Shown here: positions 42,956 to 55,564 of the stretch, in pieces | Position numbering within the stretch: position 1 is the stretch's first letter | How the letters are laid out: every line of letters begins with the position of its first letter | Origin: Anaerospora hongkongensis | GTDB taxonomy: Bacteria > Bacillota > Negativicutes > Sporomusales > DSM-15969 | Direction: 5' to 3' | DNA: 64,000 nt | Assembly (NCBI RefSeq): GCF_004339805.1 | Contig: NZ_SLUI01000002.1 | Coordinates: 372,001 to 436,000 of the forward strand | Notes under the pieces: model-generated | Seen by the model: the letters and a program-made list of their open reading frames with translations, nothing else | Database searches by the model: none | What the model was told of the DNA's origin: nothing | Position numbers and translations under genes: made by a program

Positions 42956-43468
42956 CTACTCATAACGGGTAACGGTAAACCGGTATAGATCAACATTCTC
43001 AGTTTCAGGAATACCCGCTTTTTGCTTAGCAATTGCTATTTGTGTTTCTACAGACTCTATTCCGGCCAGCATAGGCAGCAGCAAGCCGCTGCGCCGACCG
43101 TTGCGCACAATTACGCCATACTTTTGTGGATCCAGTTCCGCAATCGAGTTAATTTTTTGGGGCTCGTCCAGGATATCCACAGAAATCGTAATATCTGCCA
43201 GCTCATTTAGCTCAACAGGCCAGAAACGGGGATCCTGTGTGCCTGCTCCGACGGCATTTACGATAATTTCTTGAGCAGTGCTTGACTGAGCAGGTGAAAA
43301 GGTACCGATACAGCCGCGCAGTTCACCTTGCTTTTTTAGAGATACAAAAACACCGGCAGGCTTATTTAACTCAACTGCTCCTTCTTTTGACAGGGGCAGC
43401 AAACTCCCCTTTTCCAAATAATAAGCAAGACTTTTTCTTGCCAGCTGCACAGGCATGCTTTCGGCCAC
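42956..43468 (-). CDS. amrA: AMMECR1 domain protein (AmmeMemoRadiSam system)
   Basis: A 170-residue protein of the AMMECR1 family: ARKSLAYYLEKGSLLP at the start, GVFVSLKKQGELRGCIGTF (the conserved LRGCIG hexapeptide) near residue 50, and DPRFWPVELNEL. The conserved Cys suggests a catalytic or substrate-carrying role. GTG start behind AAGGGCG. Between amrB and amrS in one operon. Confidence 0.9.
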   Translation of the reverse strand: MAESMPVQLARKSLAYYLEKGSLLPLSKEGAVELNKPAGVFVSLKKQGELRGCIGTFSPAQSSTAQEIIVNAVGAGTQDPRFWPVELNELADITISVDILDEPQKINSIAELDPQKYGVIVRNGRRSGLLLPMLAGIESVETQIAIAKQKAGIPETENVDLYRFTVTRYE

Positions 43469-43486
43469 CTGCTTTCACGCCCTTTC

Positions 43487-44320
43487 TTACTTATTGGCAG
43501 GGATAAACTGCGCTACCGCATAACCGACTCCAAAAGGCCCTTCATAGGATAATACTTCCGCAGATACGTCCAAGCCGCCTAAGATTCCCATGAGGAAAAA
43601 TGCTGGCCGGAGTCCGCATTCACCTGCTTGTGCAATTAAATCTCTATCCATATTCAGTAATGCCTTTACATCAACATTCTGTAACGCTTGTACAACTTGA
43701 CGGTCAAATTCGGCCCCCTGTGGACTATAGCCTGCAGGTGCATCCTCTGTTAAGCGATGTGATAAGTCACCTGAAGCAATAACGGCAACACGCTTGTCCG
43801 CCATACCGATAGCCGCTTGAACCGCCTTGCCGAAGGTATACATTTCCTCATAAGGCAGCTTACCCATGGACAAGTGGACCAGTTGTCCTTTAAATCCGGC
43901 TTTGTGAAGATAGTACAGCGGCACAACAGCACCATGATCCAGCTGCAGGCTCAGACGATTTGTTTTAGCCAGGTCATCAGTCAGTTCTACCAAATGAATG
44001 CCCAGACGTTCACATTTTTTTATGATATGACGCACTAAGAGCCCATCCGTCTCAAATCCTAAGGCCACATCAGGACAGCCGAAATCAGCCATCGATCCTC
44101 TAAGACGTGGATGAATCGTCACAACAGCTCCATCTTCGACAACCGGACCGTGCGGTGTAAGCACTACGACAGTCTGCGGATTGTATTCTTTAATGGTGTT
44201 TGCAACTTTATCAGCCGCCTCTACCGTAGCGGTAATACGATTGATTTCCTCTTGACCTACTTCCGGTATCATGATAGGCGGATGAGGCATAAAAGCACAG
44301 CCAACCAGTTTATTCAACAT
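43487..44320 (-). CDS. amrB: MEMO-like class III dioxygenase-fold protein (AmmeMemoRadiSam system)
   Basis: A 277-residue protein with the LigB/class III extradiol dioxygenase fold: GCAFMPHPPIMIPEVG at the start with metal His residues, VVVLTPHGPV, LDHGAVVPLYYL, and VAVIASGDLSHRL. The His ligands for a divalent metal seem intact. First of the three amr genes, with AAGGAGC ribosome site, 32 bp after cwlD. Biochemical role unknown. Confidence 0.88.
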   Translation of the reverse strand: MLNKLVGCAFMPHPPIMIPEVGQEEINRITATVEAADKVANTIKEYNPQTVVVLTPHGPVVEDGAVVTIHPRLRGSMADFGCPDVALGFETDGLLVRHIIKKCERLGIHLVELTDDLAKTNRLSLQLDHGAVVPLYYLHKAGFKGQLVHLSMGKLPYEEMYTFGKAVQAAIGMADKRVAVIASGDLSHRLTEDAPAGYSPQGAEFDRQVVQALQNVDVKALLNMDRDLIAQAGECGLRPAFFLMGILGGLDVSAEVLSYEGPFGVGYAVAQFIPANK

Positions 44321-44352
44321 TGATTGCTCCTTTCGGAAGTCTCTTTTTCGTT

Positions 44353-45069
44353 CTATCGTCCCACATTTTGGCTAAAATGATACGCTAAGCCCTTGGCAAT
44401 ATACTCGGCCAGTTTTTGCTGGTAAGCATCATCCAGCAATAGCGCAGCTTCCTTGGCATCACTTAAAAAACCAGCTTCAATTAGTATACCTGGCAATGTA
44501 GGAGCATTCAACACAAGAATATCCTTATCCTGCTTAACTTGCCTCTTATTTCCTGGCGGGAAATGCTTCATGGCCTGCTGCATGACTTCAGCCAAAGCTT
44601 TACTCTGGGCAAATTTGGGCCCGTAAAAAACCTGAGCCCCCGGCCTTACCAGGCCTTTGATTGAATTAACATGAATACTGACAAACACTTCAGCGCCTGA
44701 TGCATTGATCAATTCCACCCGCCGCTGTAAATCGTTCCGCTTGCCCCCCTTCCCTCTTGTATAGTAATCAATATCGGCATCACGCGTTAATACAGCAGCT
44801 GCATCGTGGGCCTGCAAAATATCCTTCAGTTTTAAAGCAATTGCCAGGTTAACCGTCTTTTCGACAACGCCATTCCCACTCGCACCATCATCTATGCCGC
44901 CATGTCCCGGATCAATACTGATTGTCTTACCCGCCAAAACCGCGAGGTTAACTGTTTCTATCGAATCAGATACCAAATACCTGAGTGTCAGCAGATTTAG
45001 CACAAACACGGCAATACTGCACATGGCAATTAACCGTAAAGAACGCTGGCGAACTGCAATTATGCGCAT
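44353..45069 (-). CDS. cwlD: N-acetylmuramoyl-L-alanine amidase CwlD-like
   Basis: A 238-residue exported or membrane-anchored zinc amidase: an N-terminal helix (LIAMCSIAVFVLNLLTLRYLV), then Amidase_3 motifs ISIDPGHGGIDDGASG (Zn His), EKTVNLAIALKLK (Zn Glu), SIHVNS (Zn His) and ILIEAGFLSD (catalytic Glu). Length and layout match CwlD, which with PdaA makes muramic-delta-lactam in spore cortex. That fits an endospore former; a vegetative amidase cannot be fully excluded. AGGAGGAAG ribosome site. Confidence 0.85.
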   Translation of the reverse strand: MRIIAVRQRSLRLIAMCSIAVFVLNLLTLRYLVSDSIETVNLAVLAGKTISIDPGHGGIDDGASGNGVVEKTVNLAIALKLKDILQAHDAAAVLTRDADIDYYTRGKGGKRNDLQRRVELINASGAEVFVSIHVNSIKGLVRPGAQVFYGPKFAQSKALAEVMQQAMKHFPPGNKRQVKQDKDILVLNAPTLPGILIEAGFLSDAKEAALLLDDAYQQKLAEYIAKGLAYHFSQNVGR

Positions 45070-45179
45070 ATTCTCTTCCTCCTGTGTTTTCCTTCTTCTA
45101 AACCATATTCCACTGCTTGCCGGCCTATGTCGGTCAACTTCTGGTAAGTATAGCCAAATCGGGACAAGTACGCTACAAT

Positions 45180-45208
45180 ATTAGAAAAGACTTAGCTTAC
45201 GTCAAGTC
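45180..45208 (+). repeat. 29-bp direct repeat, copy 1
   Basis: ATTAGAAAAGACTTAGCTTA-type unit, identical to the copy at 45277 in 28 of 29 positions, 97 bp apart. Each contains GACTT..AAGTC, able to form a small hairpin. Located between divergent cwlD and the glycosyltransferase gene. Confidence 0.8.
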
Positions 45209-45231
45209 CATAAGGGAGCAGGCGGAAGCTT

Positions 45232-45360
45232 ATGTCGTTCTTATTTCGCCATCAGAAAGTTAACCTTTCTGATAAGATTAGAAAAGACTTAGCTTACGCC
45301 AAGTCTTTTAGGCGCAGGGGAAAAGTGAAACCTTTTGCTAAGATGAACTATGTTACGTAA
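45232..45360 (+). CDS. Possible 42-residue basic protein
   Basis: A short frame beginning M-S-F-L-F-R-H-Q-K-V with an AGGCGG ribosome-like site, strongly basic (KSFRRRGKVKPFAK), ending 26 bp before the glycosyltransferase start. The second 29-bp repeat lies inside it and encodes IRKDLAYAKS; the first repeat, upstream, encodes the same peptide with one change in another frame context. It may be real, a remnant, or chance. No family is recognised. Confidence 0.22.
   Translation: MSFLFRHQKVNLSDKIRKDLAYAKSFRRRGKVKPFAKMNYVT
45277..45305 (+). repeat. 29-bp direct repeat, copy 2
   Basis: Second copy of the 45180 repeat. Here the hairpin AAAAGACTT/AAGTCTTTT is followed by T residues and resembles a small intrinsic terminator ahead of the glycosyltransferase gene. 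Confidence 0.75.
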
Positions 45361-45386
45361 ATTAAATTGGTGTCTGGAGGAATTAT

Positions 45387-46178
45387 ATGCGCACAGGGCG
45401 TTTTTTGATTCTGCTGGGTATCTTATTCTTGGGAACTTTTTTATGGGCAGCCGGCAGTTCGCTTCTCCCTTCCCTAAGTCCGCAGCTGCCGGTGAAAGAA
45501 TTATCTGCCAAGCTTGGACAAATACAGGAAAATGCCAAAGAGCTTCCTAGTCTGTGGGATCGCCTGTACCGCATTGTCGCCTTCAAAAGCGCAGTGGAAG
45601 CCAAATTGAACAGAAAAACCTACGTTCCCTTAAGCGACATCCCGCTGACTCTGCAACAAGCGATCATCGCTGTAGAAGATAACCGCTTTTACCGCCATAT
45701 GGGCTTTGACATTGAAGGGATTATTCGAGCCGCCCTTGTTAATATGCAGTCCGGTGAATTGGTGGAAGGCGGCAGTACGATCACGCAGCAGCTGATCAAA
45801 AATTTGTTTTTAACCAACGACCGCACTATGGGGCGTAAGGTAGAAGAGCTGCTGCTATCGATTATTATGGAAATGCGTTATACCAAAGAAGAAATCATGG
45901 AAATGTACTTAAACACGATTTATTTCGGTTCTAATGCTTACGGTATTGGCCCTGCTACCTATGTATATTTCGGCAAAACACCGCCTAAACTGACCTTAGC
46001 GGAAAGCACGCTGTTAGCAGGCTTGCCAAACGCCCCTTCCCTGTACTCACCTTATGAAGATTTAAAAGCAGCTAAGGAACGACAGGCAGTTGTACTGCAA
46101 ACAATGGTCCGGCATGGATTTATCGGACCAAATCAGGCTCTGGAAGCAAAATCAGTACCAATCAAATTAGCCCGCTGA
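45387..46178 (+). CDS. Monofunctional peptidoglycan glycosyltransferase (GT51)
   Basis: A 263-residue membrane-anchored lipid II polymerase. One N-terminal helix (FLILLGILFLGTFLWAAG), then GT51 motifs: catalytic Glu in AIIAVEDNRFYRHMGFD, GGSTITQQLIKNLFL, KVEELLLSIIMEMRYTKEEIMEMYLN (split across a helix) and the second Glu region AYGIGPATYVYFGK. No transpeptidase domain follows, so it is an MtgA-like monofunctional enzyme rather than a truncated PBP1. CTGGAGGAAT ribosome site; own terminator. Confidence 0.92.
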   Translation: MRTGRFLILLGILFLGTFLWAAGSSLLPSLSPQLPVKELSAKLGQIQENAKELPSLWDRLYRIVAFKSAVEAKLNRKTYVPLSDIPLTLQQAIIAVEDNRFYRHMGFDIEGIIRAALVNMQSGELVEGGSTITQQLIKNLFLTNDRTMGRKVEELLLSIIMEMRYTKEEIMEMYLNTIYFGSNAYGIGPATYVYFGKTPPKLTLAESTLLAGLPNAPSLYSPYEDLKAAKERQAVVLQTMVRHGFIGPNQALEAKSVPIKLAR

Positions 46179-46194
46179 TCAAGTAAACGAAAAT

Positions 46195-46242
46195 AACAAG
46201 CGCTGTTCTTGAGCCGTATGGCTCAAGAACAGCGCTTGTTTT
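46195..46242. terminator. Bidirectional terminator between glycosyltransferase and lrgB genes
   Basis: A very long perfect stem, about 22 bp (AACAAGCGCTGTTCTTGAGC.. and complement), with a 4-base GTAT loop and flanking A/T tracts. Confidence 0.93.
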
Positions 46243-46262
46243 ATTGCAGCTATTTGTGTGCA

Positions 46263-46961
46263 TCAGGAGTGTAGTATAAGTGGTGCAATCAAAGGTATAA
46301 GCGATGAGGTAACTACCGCAGATAAGGCCATGCCAATACCAGCCATTAAGCCCTGCTGCTCACCCTCCAGTAATGCCGTCGCTGTACCCTGACCGTGCGA
46401 AATAGTACCTAAGGCTAAGCCGCGGATCAGTGGGCTGGTTATTTTGAGCAGGGTCAGGATTGTCGGGCCGGCAAGAGCCCCCAATGCACCTGTCACAATG
46501 ACAAAAGCAATTGCCAATCCCGGATCTCCGCCATTTACTTTAGCGACTTCGGCCGCAACCGGTGCTGTGACTGATTTAGAGCCAAGTGATACCACAATAT
46601 CTTTAGGCATGCCAACAAACTGAGCGATACTCATTGCCGTCACAGCAGTCAGCGCGGAAGCAAAACATACTCCCAAAATAATTGGGGTTAAATGTTTCTT
46701 AACAATACTCAAATTTTTGTAGAGCGGTACGGCTAAACAAACGGTTGCAGGTCCCAGCAACAGCGTAATCAAATCTTTTCCCGGCTGATATAAGTCATAG
46801 GGTACATGAAACAACAGCAATATTGTCATGACGATGGCAGAACTTACTACCACCACGTTCAATAATGGATTTTGATAGCGGGAGGCTAGCGTACGGCTTA
46901 CCAGATACGCTACGATAGTGACCAGAATTAGTGCCACTGTATATAACATTTGCATCTTCAT
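46263..46961 (-). CDS. lrgB: LrgB/CidB family membrane protein
   Basis: A 232-residue membrane protein with about seven hydrophobic segments, including VVSLGSKSVTAPVAAEVAKV and LALGTISHGQGTATALLEGEQ, both diagnostic of LrgB. The frame extends to 47015, but the ATG at 46961 follows GGGGAGGG and overlaps the lrgA stop by 4 bp (ATGA). LrgAB modulates autolysis or, in some species, exports pyruvate or glycolate-type acids; which applies here is unknown. Confidence 0.9.
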   Translation of the reverse strand: MKMQMLYTVALILVTIVAYLVSRTLASRYQNPLLNVVVVSSAIVMTILLLFHVPYDLYQPGKDLITLLLGPATVCLAVPLYKNLSIVKKHLTPIILGVCFASALTAVTAMSIAQFVGMPKDIVVSLGSKSVTAPVAAEVAKVNGGDPGLAIAFVIVTGALGALAGPTILTLLKITSPLIRGLALGTISHGQGTATALLEGEQQGLMAGIGMALSAVVTSSLIPLIAPLILHS

Positions 46962-47323
46962 TTTCCCTCCCCATTTTTCAGCTTTGTAAATCGAAAGACA
47001 ATAAATGCTATACATAAACTAATTGTTAGTGAAGCAAACAATACAATTCCCTGTTTATGGAATATCTCCCAATAATTCATCAAACCTACTGTTACAGGTA
47101 TAAAGAAAAAAGCCATATGCTTGAGTAAAAATCCGGTAACCTCCTGAATGTGATCCGTTTTAATCAGTCCTGTATAGAGCAGCATAAACAAGAGCAGCAT
47201 GCCAACTACACTGCCGGGAATGGGCAGGCTAAAAACGGCCGCCAGTTTATCCCCAGCTAAGGACACAAACAAAATAATCAGTAATTGCCAAACAACAGCT
47301 AACGTTTTCTTTACCAGGACCAT
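46958..47323 (-). CDS. lrgA: LrgA/CidA family holin-like protein
   Basis: A 121-residue protein with four membrane helices (LLIILFVSLAGDKLAAVFSLPIPGSVVGMLLLFMLL split over two helices) and the LrgA/CidA motif LPIPGSVVGMLLLF. AAGGGGGG ribosome site. First gene of lrgAB. An 8-bp inverted repeat at 47380-47404 lies in its upstream region. Confidence 0.9.
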   Translation of the reverse strand: MVLVKKTLAVVWQLLIILFVSLAGDKLAAVFSLPIPGSVVGMLLLFMLLYTGLIKTDHIQEVTGFLLKHMAFFFIPVTVGLMNYWEIFHKQGIVLFASLTISLCIAFIVFRFTKLKNGEGK

Positions 47324-47379
47324 TTCTATCCCCCCTTTTTCTCTAAAGACTTTGGTTACCCTTATTCTATAACAGACTC

Positions 47380-47404
47380 AAGCTATAAGTAAAATATATA
47401 GCTT
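47380..47404. promoter_or_regulatory. Inverted repeat upstream of lrgAB, possible operator
   Basis: AAGCTATA/TATAGCTT arms with a 9-bp spacer, 57 bp upstream of the lrgA start. No regulator gene is adjacent. It could be a binding site or a weak hairpin. Confidence 0.35.
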
Positions 47405-47462
47405 AGATATTTACTATGAGTTTTTCAGATAGACCAAAGACGGTTCTGCCTATCGAAAAAAA

Positions 47463-47497
47463 CACCCAATATCCAAGATTACATAGTATATACTATG
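47463..47497 (+). promoter_or_regulatory. Putative sporulation (sigma-K/E-like) promoter and palindrome before collagen gene 1
   Basis: CACC at 47463-47466 lies 16 bp before CATAGTATA (47482-47490), resembling the sigma-K pattern AC-N16-CATANNNTA. The -10 also forms the left half of a 16-bp palindrome CATAGTATATACTATG (47482-47497). Mother-cell expression would fit an exosporium protein. The match is short, so confidence is low. Confidence 0.35.
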
Positions 47498-47532
47498 AGA
47501 CTTCTAAGTGACCGTATTATCACTTAATACTA

Positions 47533-51259
<3,727 letters not shown>

Positions 51260-51260
51260 A

Positions 51261-51300
51261 ATCAAAAAACAGTAAGTTATATAACTTACTGTTTTTTGAT
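51261..51300 (+). terminator. Terminator of collagen gene 1
   Basis: A perfect 40-bp palindrome with arms ATCAAAAAACAGTAAGTTAT and complement, starting right after the stop codon and ending in TTTTTT. Confidence 0.92.
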
Positions 51301-51353
51301 TGATATAGTAATGTAAGATCCTAAATTGCTCTTTAATTTTCCCTTTATTTTAA

Positions 51354-51424
51354 AAGAAAGAACCCTTGCAAAGAGTGGATTTGCAAGGGTTCTTCTTGTT
51401 CTGTAAATATTAACGTTTCGAGAA
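51354..51424 (-). repeat. Duplicated rpsI tail plus terminator (outer copy)
   Basis: Matches 52903-52970 at 68 of 71 positions, the only difference being a 3-bp insertion. It includes the rpsI terminator hairpin (51358-51394) and the last rpsI codons (F-S-K-R-stop) on the minus strand. It is a relic with no ribosomal gene attached and forms a direct repeat flanking collagen gene 2. Confidence 0.93.
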
Positions 51425-51440
51425 TTTAGCCCCTAGAAAT

Positions 51441-51463
51441 AAAAAAAACCCGCTAAAGCGGGC
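51441..51463 (-). terminator. Orphan minus-strand terminator
   Basis: On the minus strand GCCCGCTTTAGCGGGT is followed by seven more T residues, an excellent intrinsic terminator. No minus-strand gene precedes it in this gap, so it is either a relic of a lost gene or serves read-through or antisense RNA from collagen gene 2. Confidence 0.75.
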
Positions 51464-51558
51464 TGAAAGAGAATATGTTAACTGGAGGACACCTTTATCT
51501 TATAATATGCCAAGTTACACTATTTGTGTGTGAGACTAAAAGAATGTACTTTAAATAA

Positions 51559-52533
<975 letters not shown>

Positions 52534-52584
52534 TATAGAAATCAAGTGTATATTGCAATCCCTTTCAGGTAAGTTGACTCTCAC

Positions 52585-52628
52585 GACCGGAACATGCAAT
52601 AGCTATTGCATGTTCCAGTCGTTCTTAT
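52585..52628 (+). terminator. Terminator of collagen gene 2
   Basis: Perfect 28-bp palindrome (arm GGAACATGCAATAG, 52589-52602, and complement to 52616) with outer GAC/GTC pairing, followed by a T-rich stretch. Confidence 0.88.
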
Positions 52629-52902
52629 TTATCATCTAGGCTTTTGACACAATAAAACCATTGATTAACAAAAAAATTTTACTAAATATATAATAAAGGA
52701 TTTGTAATTTACTGGACTCATATCATCAGGGTAAAGTGAAGTTTATGGATATTGAGGCTGAGATTATGAATATGTTTCTGAAGGCCCTTAATTGATTAAT
52801 AACTATGTATAGAGAAAATACTGCGGCCATACCGATAAAAAAATTAGTTCCCTATTAGATCATTATGGCTCAACTTAAAATTAGTTAAGAATGTTTACCT
52901 AT
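52629..52902. other. AT-rich spacer with a possible coding remnant
   Basis: Mostly featureless. At 52745-52795 (+) a short frame M-D-I-E-A-E-I-M-N-M-F-L-K-A-L-N ends in a stop; in-frame codons before it (LLDSYHQGKVKF) also read sensibly, so it may be the tail of a decayed gene. I cannot identify it. Confidence 0.25.
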
Positions 52903-52970
52903 AAGAAAGAACCCTTGCAAAGAGTGGATTTGCAAGGGTTCTTGTTCTGTAAATATTAACGTTTCGAGAA
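52903..52970 (-). repeat. rpsI tail plus terminator (genuine copy of the duplication)
   Basis: The functional copy: terminator hairpin at 52907-52943 and the last codons of rpsI. It is repeated at 51354-51424, so the 1.5-kb interval with collagen gene 2 is flanked by direct repeats. Confidence 0.93.
52907..52943 (-). terminator. Terminator of the rplM-rpsI operon
   Basis: Stem AAGAACCCTTGCAAA/TTTGCAAGGGTTCTT followed by TTCTTA on the minus strand, 13 bp after the rpsI stop. Confidence 0.92.
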
Positions 52971-53348
52971 CTGGGAAGCTTTACGGGCTTTCTTAAGACC
53001 GTATTTGCGGCGTTCCTTTTCGCGAGGATCGCGAGTAAGGAATCCTGCTTTTTTCAGGGAAAGACGCAGTTCAGCGTCAACGCGGAGCAGGGCGCGGGCA
53101 ATACCGTGACGGATAGCGCCTGCCTGACCGGAAGGACCGCCTCCTTCAACTTTGGCCAGAACGTCGTATTGACCGATTGTGCTGGTAAGATTAAGGGGCT
53201 GCTTGACGATCAATTCGAGAGTCTTACGACCGAAATATTCACCAAGAGCGCGGTCATTAACGGTGATATTGCCTTCACCCGGAACCAGACGAACTCTGGC
53301 AACCGATGTTTTTCTGCGGCCTGTGCCGTAGTATTGAACTAATGCCAT
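52956..53348 (-). CDS. rpsI: Ribosomal protein uS9
   Basis: A 130-residue 30S protein. [19 protein letters not shown] near the start, [20 protein letters not shown], and the C-terminal [16 protein letters not shown] tail that contacts the P-site tRNA. Last gene of the rplM-rpsI pair; its 3' end is duplicated at 51354-51424. Only the C-terminal fragment is copied there, so this is the single functional gene in the window. Confidence 0.98.
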   Translation of the reverse strand: MALVQYYGTGRRKTSVARVRLVPGEGNITVNDRALGEYFGRKTLELIVKQPLNLTSTIGQYDVLAKVEGGGPSGQAGAIRHGIARALLRVDAELRLSLKKAGFLTRDPREKERRKYGLKKARKASQFSKR

Positions 53349-53369
53349 GATATGTTCCTCCTTCCGGTA

Positions 53370-53810
53370 TTAGCGAATGTTAAGTTCTAATGTTTCAGGT
53401 TGTTGAGCTTCATGTGGATGGGTAGCGTTGCTGTACACTTTTAATTTGCGGTACATTTGACGTCCCAGTGTATTTTTCGGCAACATGCCTTTCACTGCCA
53501 GTTCGATTACCCGTTCTGGTCTTTCAGCCAGCATTTTGCCAGCAGCAGTGAAAGTAGTACCACCCGGATATCCGGAATGACGGAAATACGTTTTTTGCAC
53601 CAGCTTTTTGCCGGTAAGAACGACTTTCGCCGCATTGACCACAATTACATGGTCACCAGTATCCATATGGGGGGTATAGGTAGGTTTATGTTTACCGCGA
53701 AGAATTTTTGCTACTTCAGCGGCCAGGCGTCCCAAAGTTTTGCCTTCAGCGTCAACAACATACCATTTGTGCTCGATGTTGCTTGGATTGGCCATAAATG
53801 TAGTTTTCAT
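53370..53810 (-). CDS. rplM: Ribosomal protein uL13
   Basis: A 146-residue 50S protein: [23 protein letters not shown] start, [18 protein letters not shown], and [20 protein letters not shown]. The frame extends to 53885, but the ATG at 53810 follows GAGGAGGG and gives the usual N-terminus; the extra part is the L13 leader RNA. Cotranscribed with rpsI. Confidence 0.97.
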   Translation of the reverse strand: MKTTFMANPSNIEHKWYVVDAEGKTLGRLAAEVAKILRGKHKPTYTPHMDTGDHVIVVNAAKVVLTGKKLVQKTYFRHSGYPGGTTFTAAGKMLAERPERVIELAVKGMLPKNTLGRQMYRKLKVYSNATHPHEAQQPETLELNIR

Positions 53811-53898
53811 GCTGGTATCCCTCCTCGTTACAGCTTGCTTACGAAAAAGATTTTTAGCCTTACTTGCCGGGGCTAATGGAAGCACGACAAAATCTCAT
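53811..53898 (-). promoter_or_regulatory. Putative L13 ribosomal leader RNA
   Basis: The minus-strand leader contains TAGCCCCGGCAAGTAAGGCTA, here TAGCC and GGCTA arms around a CAAGTAA loop, then CGTAAGCAAGCTG and AACGAGGAGG. This resembles the Firmicute L13 leader, by which uL13 represses its own operon. Family membership is from memory of the consensus. Confidence 0.6.
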
Positions 53899-53904
53899 AA
53901 AAAC

Positions 53905-53933
53905 ATTGTAATAAATGGGCTTGTCAATGTCAA
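53905..53933 (-). promoter_or_regulatory. Promoter of rplM-rpsI
   Basis: Minus-strand -35 TTGACA (53928-53933), 17-bp spacer, -10 TACAAT (53905-53910). A second TTGACA overlaps the first in the spacer. This separates rplM-rpsI from the upstream truA transcript. Confidence 0.75.
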
Positions 53934-53993
53934 GGATTAGATCAGTTAAATCGAAAATTTTCCTTGTTTAGCGGCTAAAATACTGCTTTCAGA

Positions 53994-54776
53994 TTAACAC
54001 ATGCCCGGGTGTGTCGAATCATAGAAAACTTCTTGCAAATATAAGCCTTGCGCAGGCGCGGTCATTCCAGCTTTCGATCGGTCTTTACCTGCCAGTAAAG
54101 CGCCCATATCACTGTTTTTTCTCCGTCCCCGGCCAATATCTACCAGTGTGCCTACAAGATTGCGCACCATGTGATACAAGAATCCATTTCCCCAAACGCG
54201 AAACTCAATAATATCGCCCGCTTGCTGTACCTCTGCCCGGAAAATAGTCCGCACCGGACTAACTACCTGTGTAGTATTGGCACCGCGAAAAGCAGAAAAG
54301 TCGTGCGTTCCAACAATGGCCTGTGCAGCCTCCTGCATTGCCGATACCTGCAAGGGCGAAATAATGTGCCATGCGTAATTGCGAAGAAAGGGATTAGCCG
54401 TAGGAGACTGGTGAATGCGATAGACATACAGCTTGCCTACAGCACTGATACGGGCATGAAAAGACAACTCCACCTCTTGTGCAGCAAGAATAACAATATC
54501 CCGCGGCAGCAGTCCTCTGCTGGCTAGAGCAATCCGTTCGACCGGTATAGCACCAGAAGTAAGAAAATTAACGACTTGACCGTAGGCGTGCACTCCTGTA
54601 TCAGTACGTGCAGAACCGTTTACGGTAACCGGATGCAAAAAAATTTTACTTAACTTCTCTTCCAGAATTTGCTGGACCGTAATGGCATTGATTTGCCGTT
54701 GAAAGCCATGATAGGCAGTTCCGTCATACGCAATTGTCAGCTTGATATTCCGGTTGCCGCTTACAGCCTTTGCCAC
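53994..54776 (-). CDS. truA: tRNA pseudouridine synthase A
   Basis: A 260-residue enzyme that converts U38-U40 of tRNA anticodon arms to pseudouridine. Start IKLTIAYDGTAYHGFQRQ; catalytic Asp in GSARTDTGVHAYGQVV near residue 58; AYRGANTT-like SAFRGANTTQ and FLYHMVRNLVGTL. GTG start overlapping the ecfT end by 16 bp, as is common in Firmicutes. Confidence 0.96.
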   Translation of the reverse strand: MAKAVSGNRNIKLTIAYDGTAYHGFQRQINAITVQQILEEKLSKIFLHPVTVNGSARTDTGVHAYGQVVNFLTSGAIPVERIALASRGLLPRDIVILAAQEVELSFHARISAVGKLYVYRIHQSPTANPFLRNYAWHIISPLQVSAMQEAAQAIVGTHDFSAFRGANTTQVVSPVRTIFRAEVQQAGDIIEFRVWGNGFLYHMVRNLVGTLVDIGRGRRKNSDMGALLAGKDRSKAGMTAPAQGLYLQEVFYDSTHPGMC

Positions 54777-55564
54777 CGCATCACCCCAAGAACAACCAAT
54801 AATAACAAAATTGCCGCCAAACCGATAATATCCCGCGATGTAAGCCGCAATTCCTTCATTCGGGTACGGTTTTCACCACCCCGGTAACAGCGGGCTTCCA
54901 TTGCAGTAGCCAGCTCATCTGCCCGGCGAAAAGCGCTGATAAACAGTGGCACCAGGAGTGGTACCATATTTTTTGCCCTTTTCAGCAAATTTCCGGAAGC
55001 AAACTCGGCTCCCCGGGCCATTTGGGCTTTCATGATACGGTCCGTTTCTTCCAGCAGAGTTGGGATGAAGCGCAGCGCAATTGTCATCATCATCGCCAGC
55101 TCATGAGCCGGCAGTCCAAAGCGCCGGAAAGGATTCAGCAGGCGCTCAATACCATCTGTTAATACAATCGGGGACGTTGTAAAGGTTAATAAGGATGATA
55201 TGACAATTAAAAATACCAGCCTCGTGGTCATCAAGATCCCCTGACGTATTCCTTCCCAAGTCACCGTAAGAAAAGACAGAGCATAGATCACTTCACCAGG
55301 AGTAGTAAAAATATGAATTGCCAAGGTAAAAATAATAATGATCCAGAGTGGCTTTAAAGAGCGCAGAATCAGCTTAAGCGGAATCCTGGACACAAAGATG
55401 GCAAAGACAATAAACGCTGTTATTATCCCATAAGCAGCATAGCTTTCCGCAAGGAATATACCGCTGATAAACAGCAATGTCCCCAGTATCTTAGTGCGGG
55501 GATCAAGAAGGTGAATAAACGACTTACCAGGGAAATACTGCCCCAGCGTGATGTCCGTCAGCAC
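54761..55564 (-). CDS. ecfT: ECF transporter transmembrane component EcfT
   Basis: A 267-residue membrane scaffold linking the two ATPases to exchangeable S-components for vitamins. LGQYFPGKSFIHLLDPRTKI at the start; coupling-helix Ala-Arg-Gly motifs AQMARGAEFA and AMEARCYRGG. GTG start overlapping ecfA2 by 7 bp. It would energise the S-component-like protein at 7530-8039 if that assignment is right. Confidence 0.95.
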   Translation of the reverse strand: MLTDITLGQYFPGKSFIHLLDPRTKILGTLLFISGIFLAESYAAYGIITAFIVFAIFVSRIPLKLILRSLKPLWIIIIFTLAIHIFTTPGEVIYALSFLTVTWEGIRQGILMTTRLVFLIVISSLLTFTTSPIVLTDGIERLLNPFRRFGLPAHELAMMMTIALRFIPTLLEETDRIMKAQMARGAEFASGNLLKRAKNMVPLLVPLFISAFRRADELATAMEARCYRGGENRTRMKELRLTSRDIIGLAAILLLLVVLGVMRWQRL

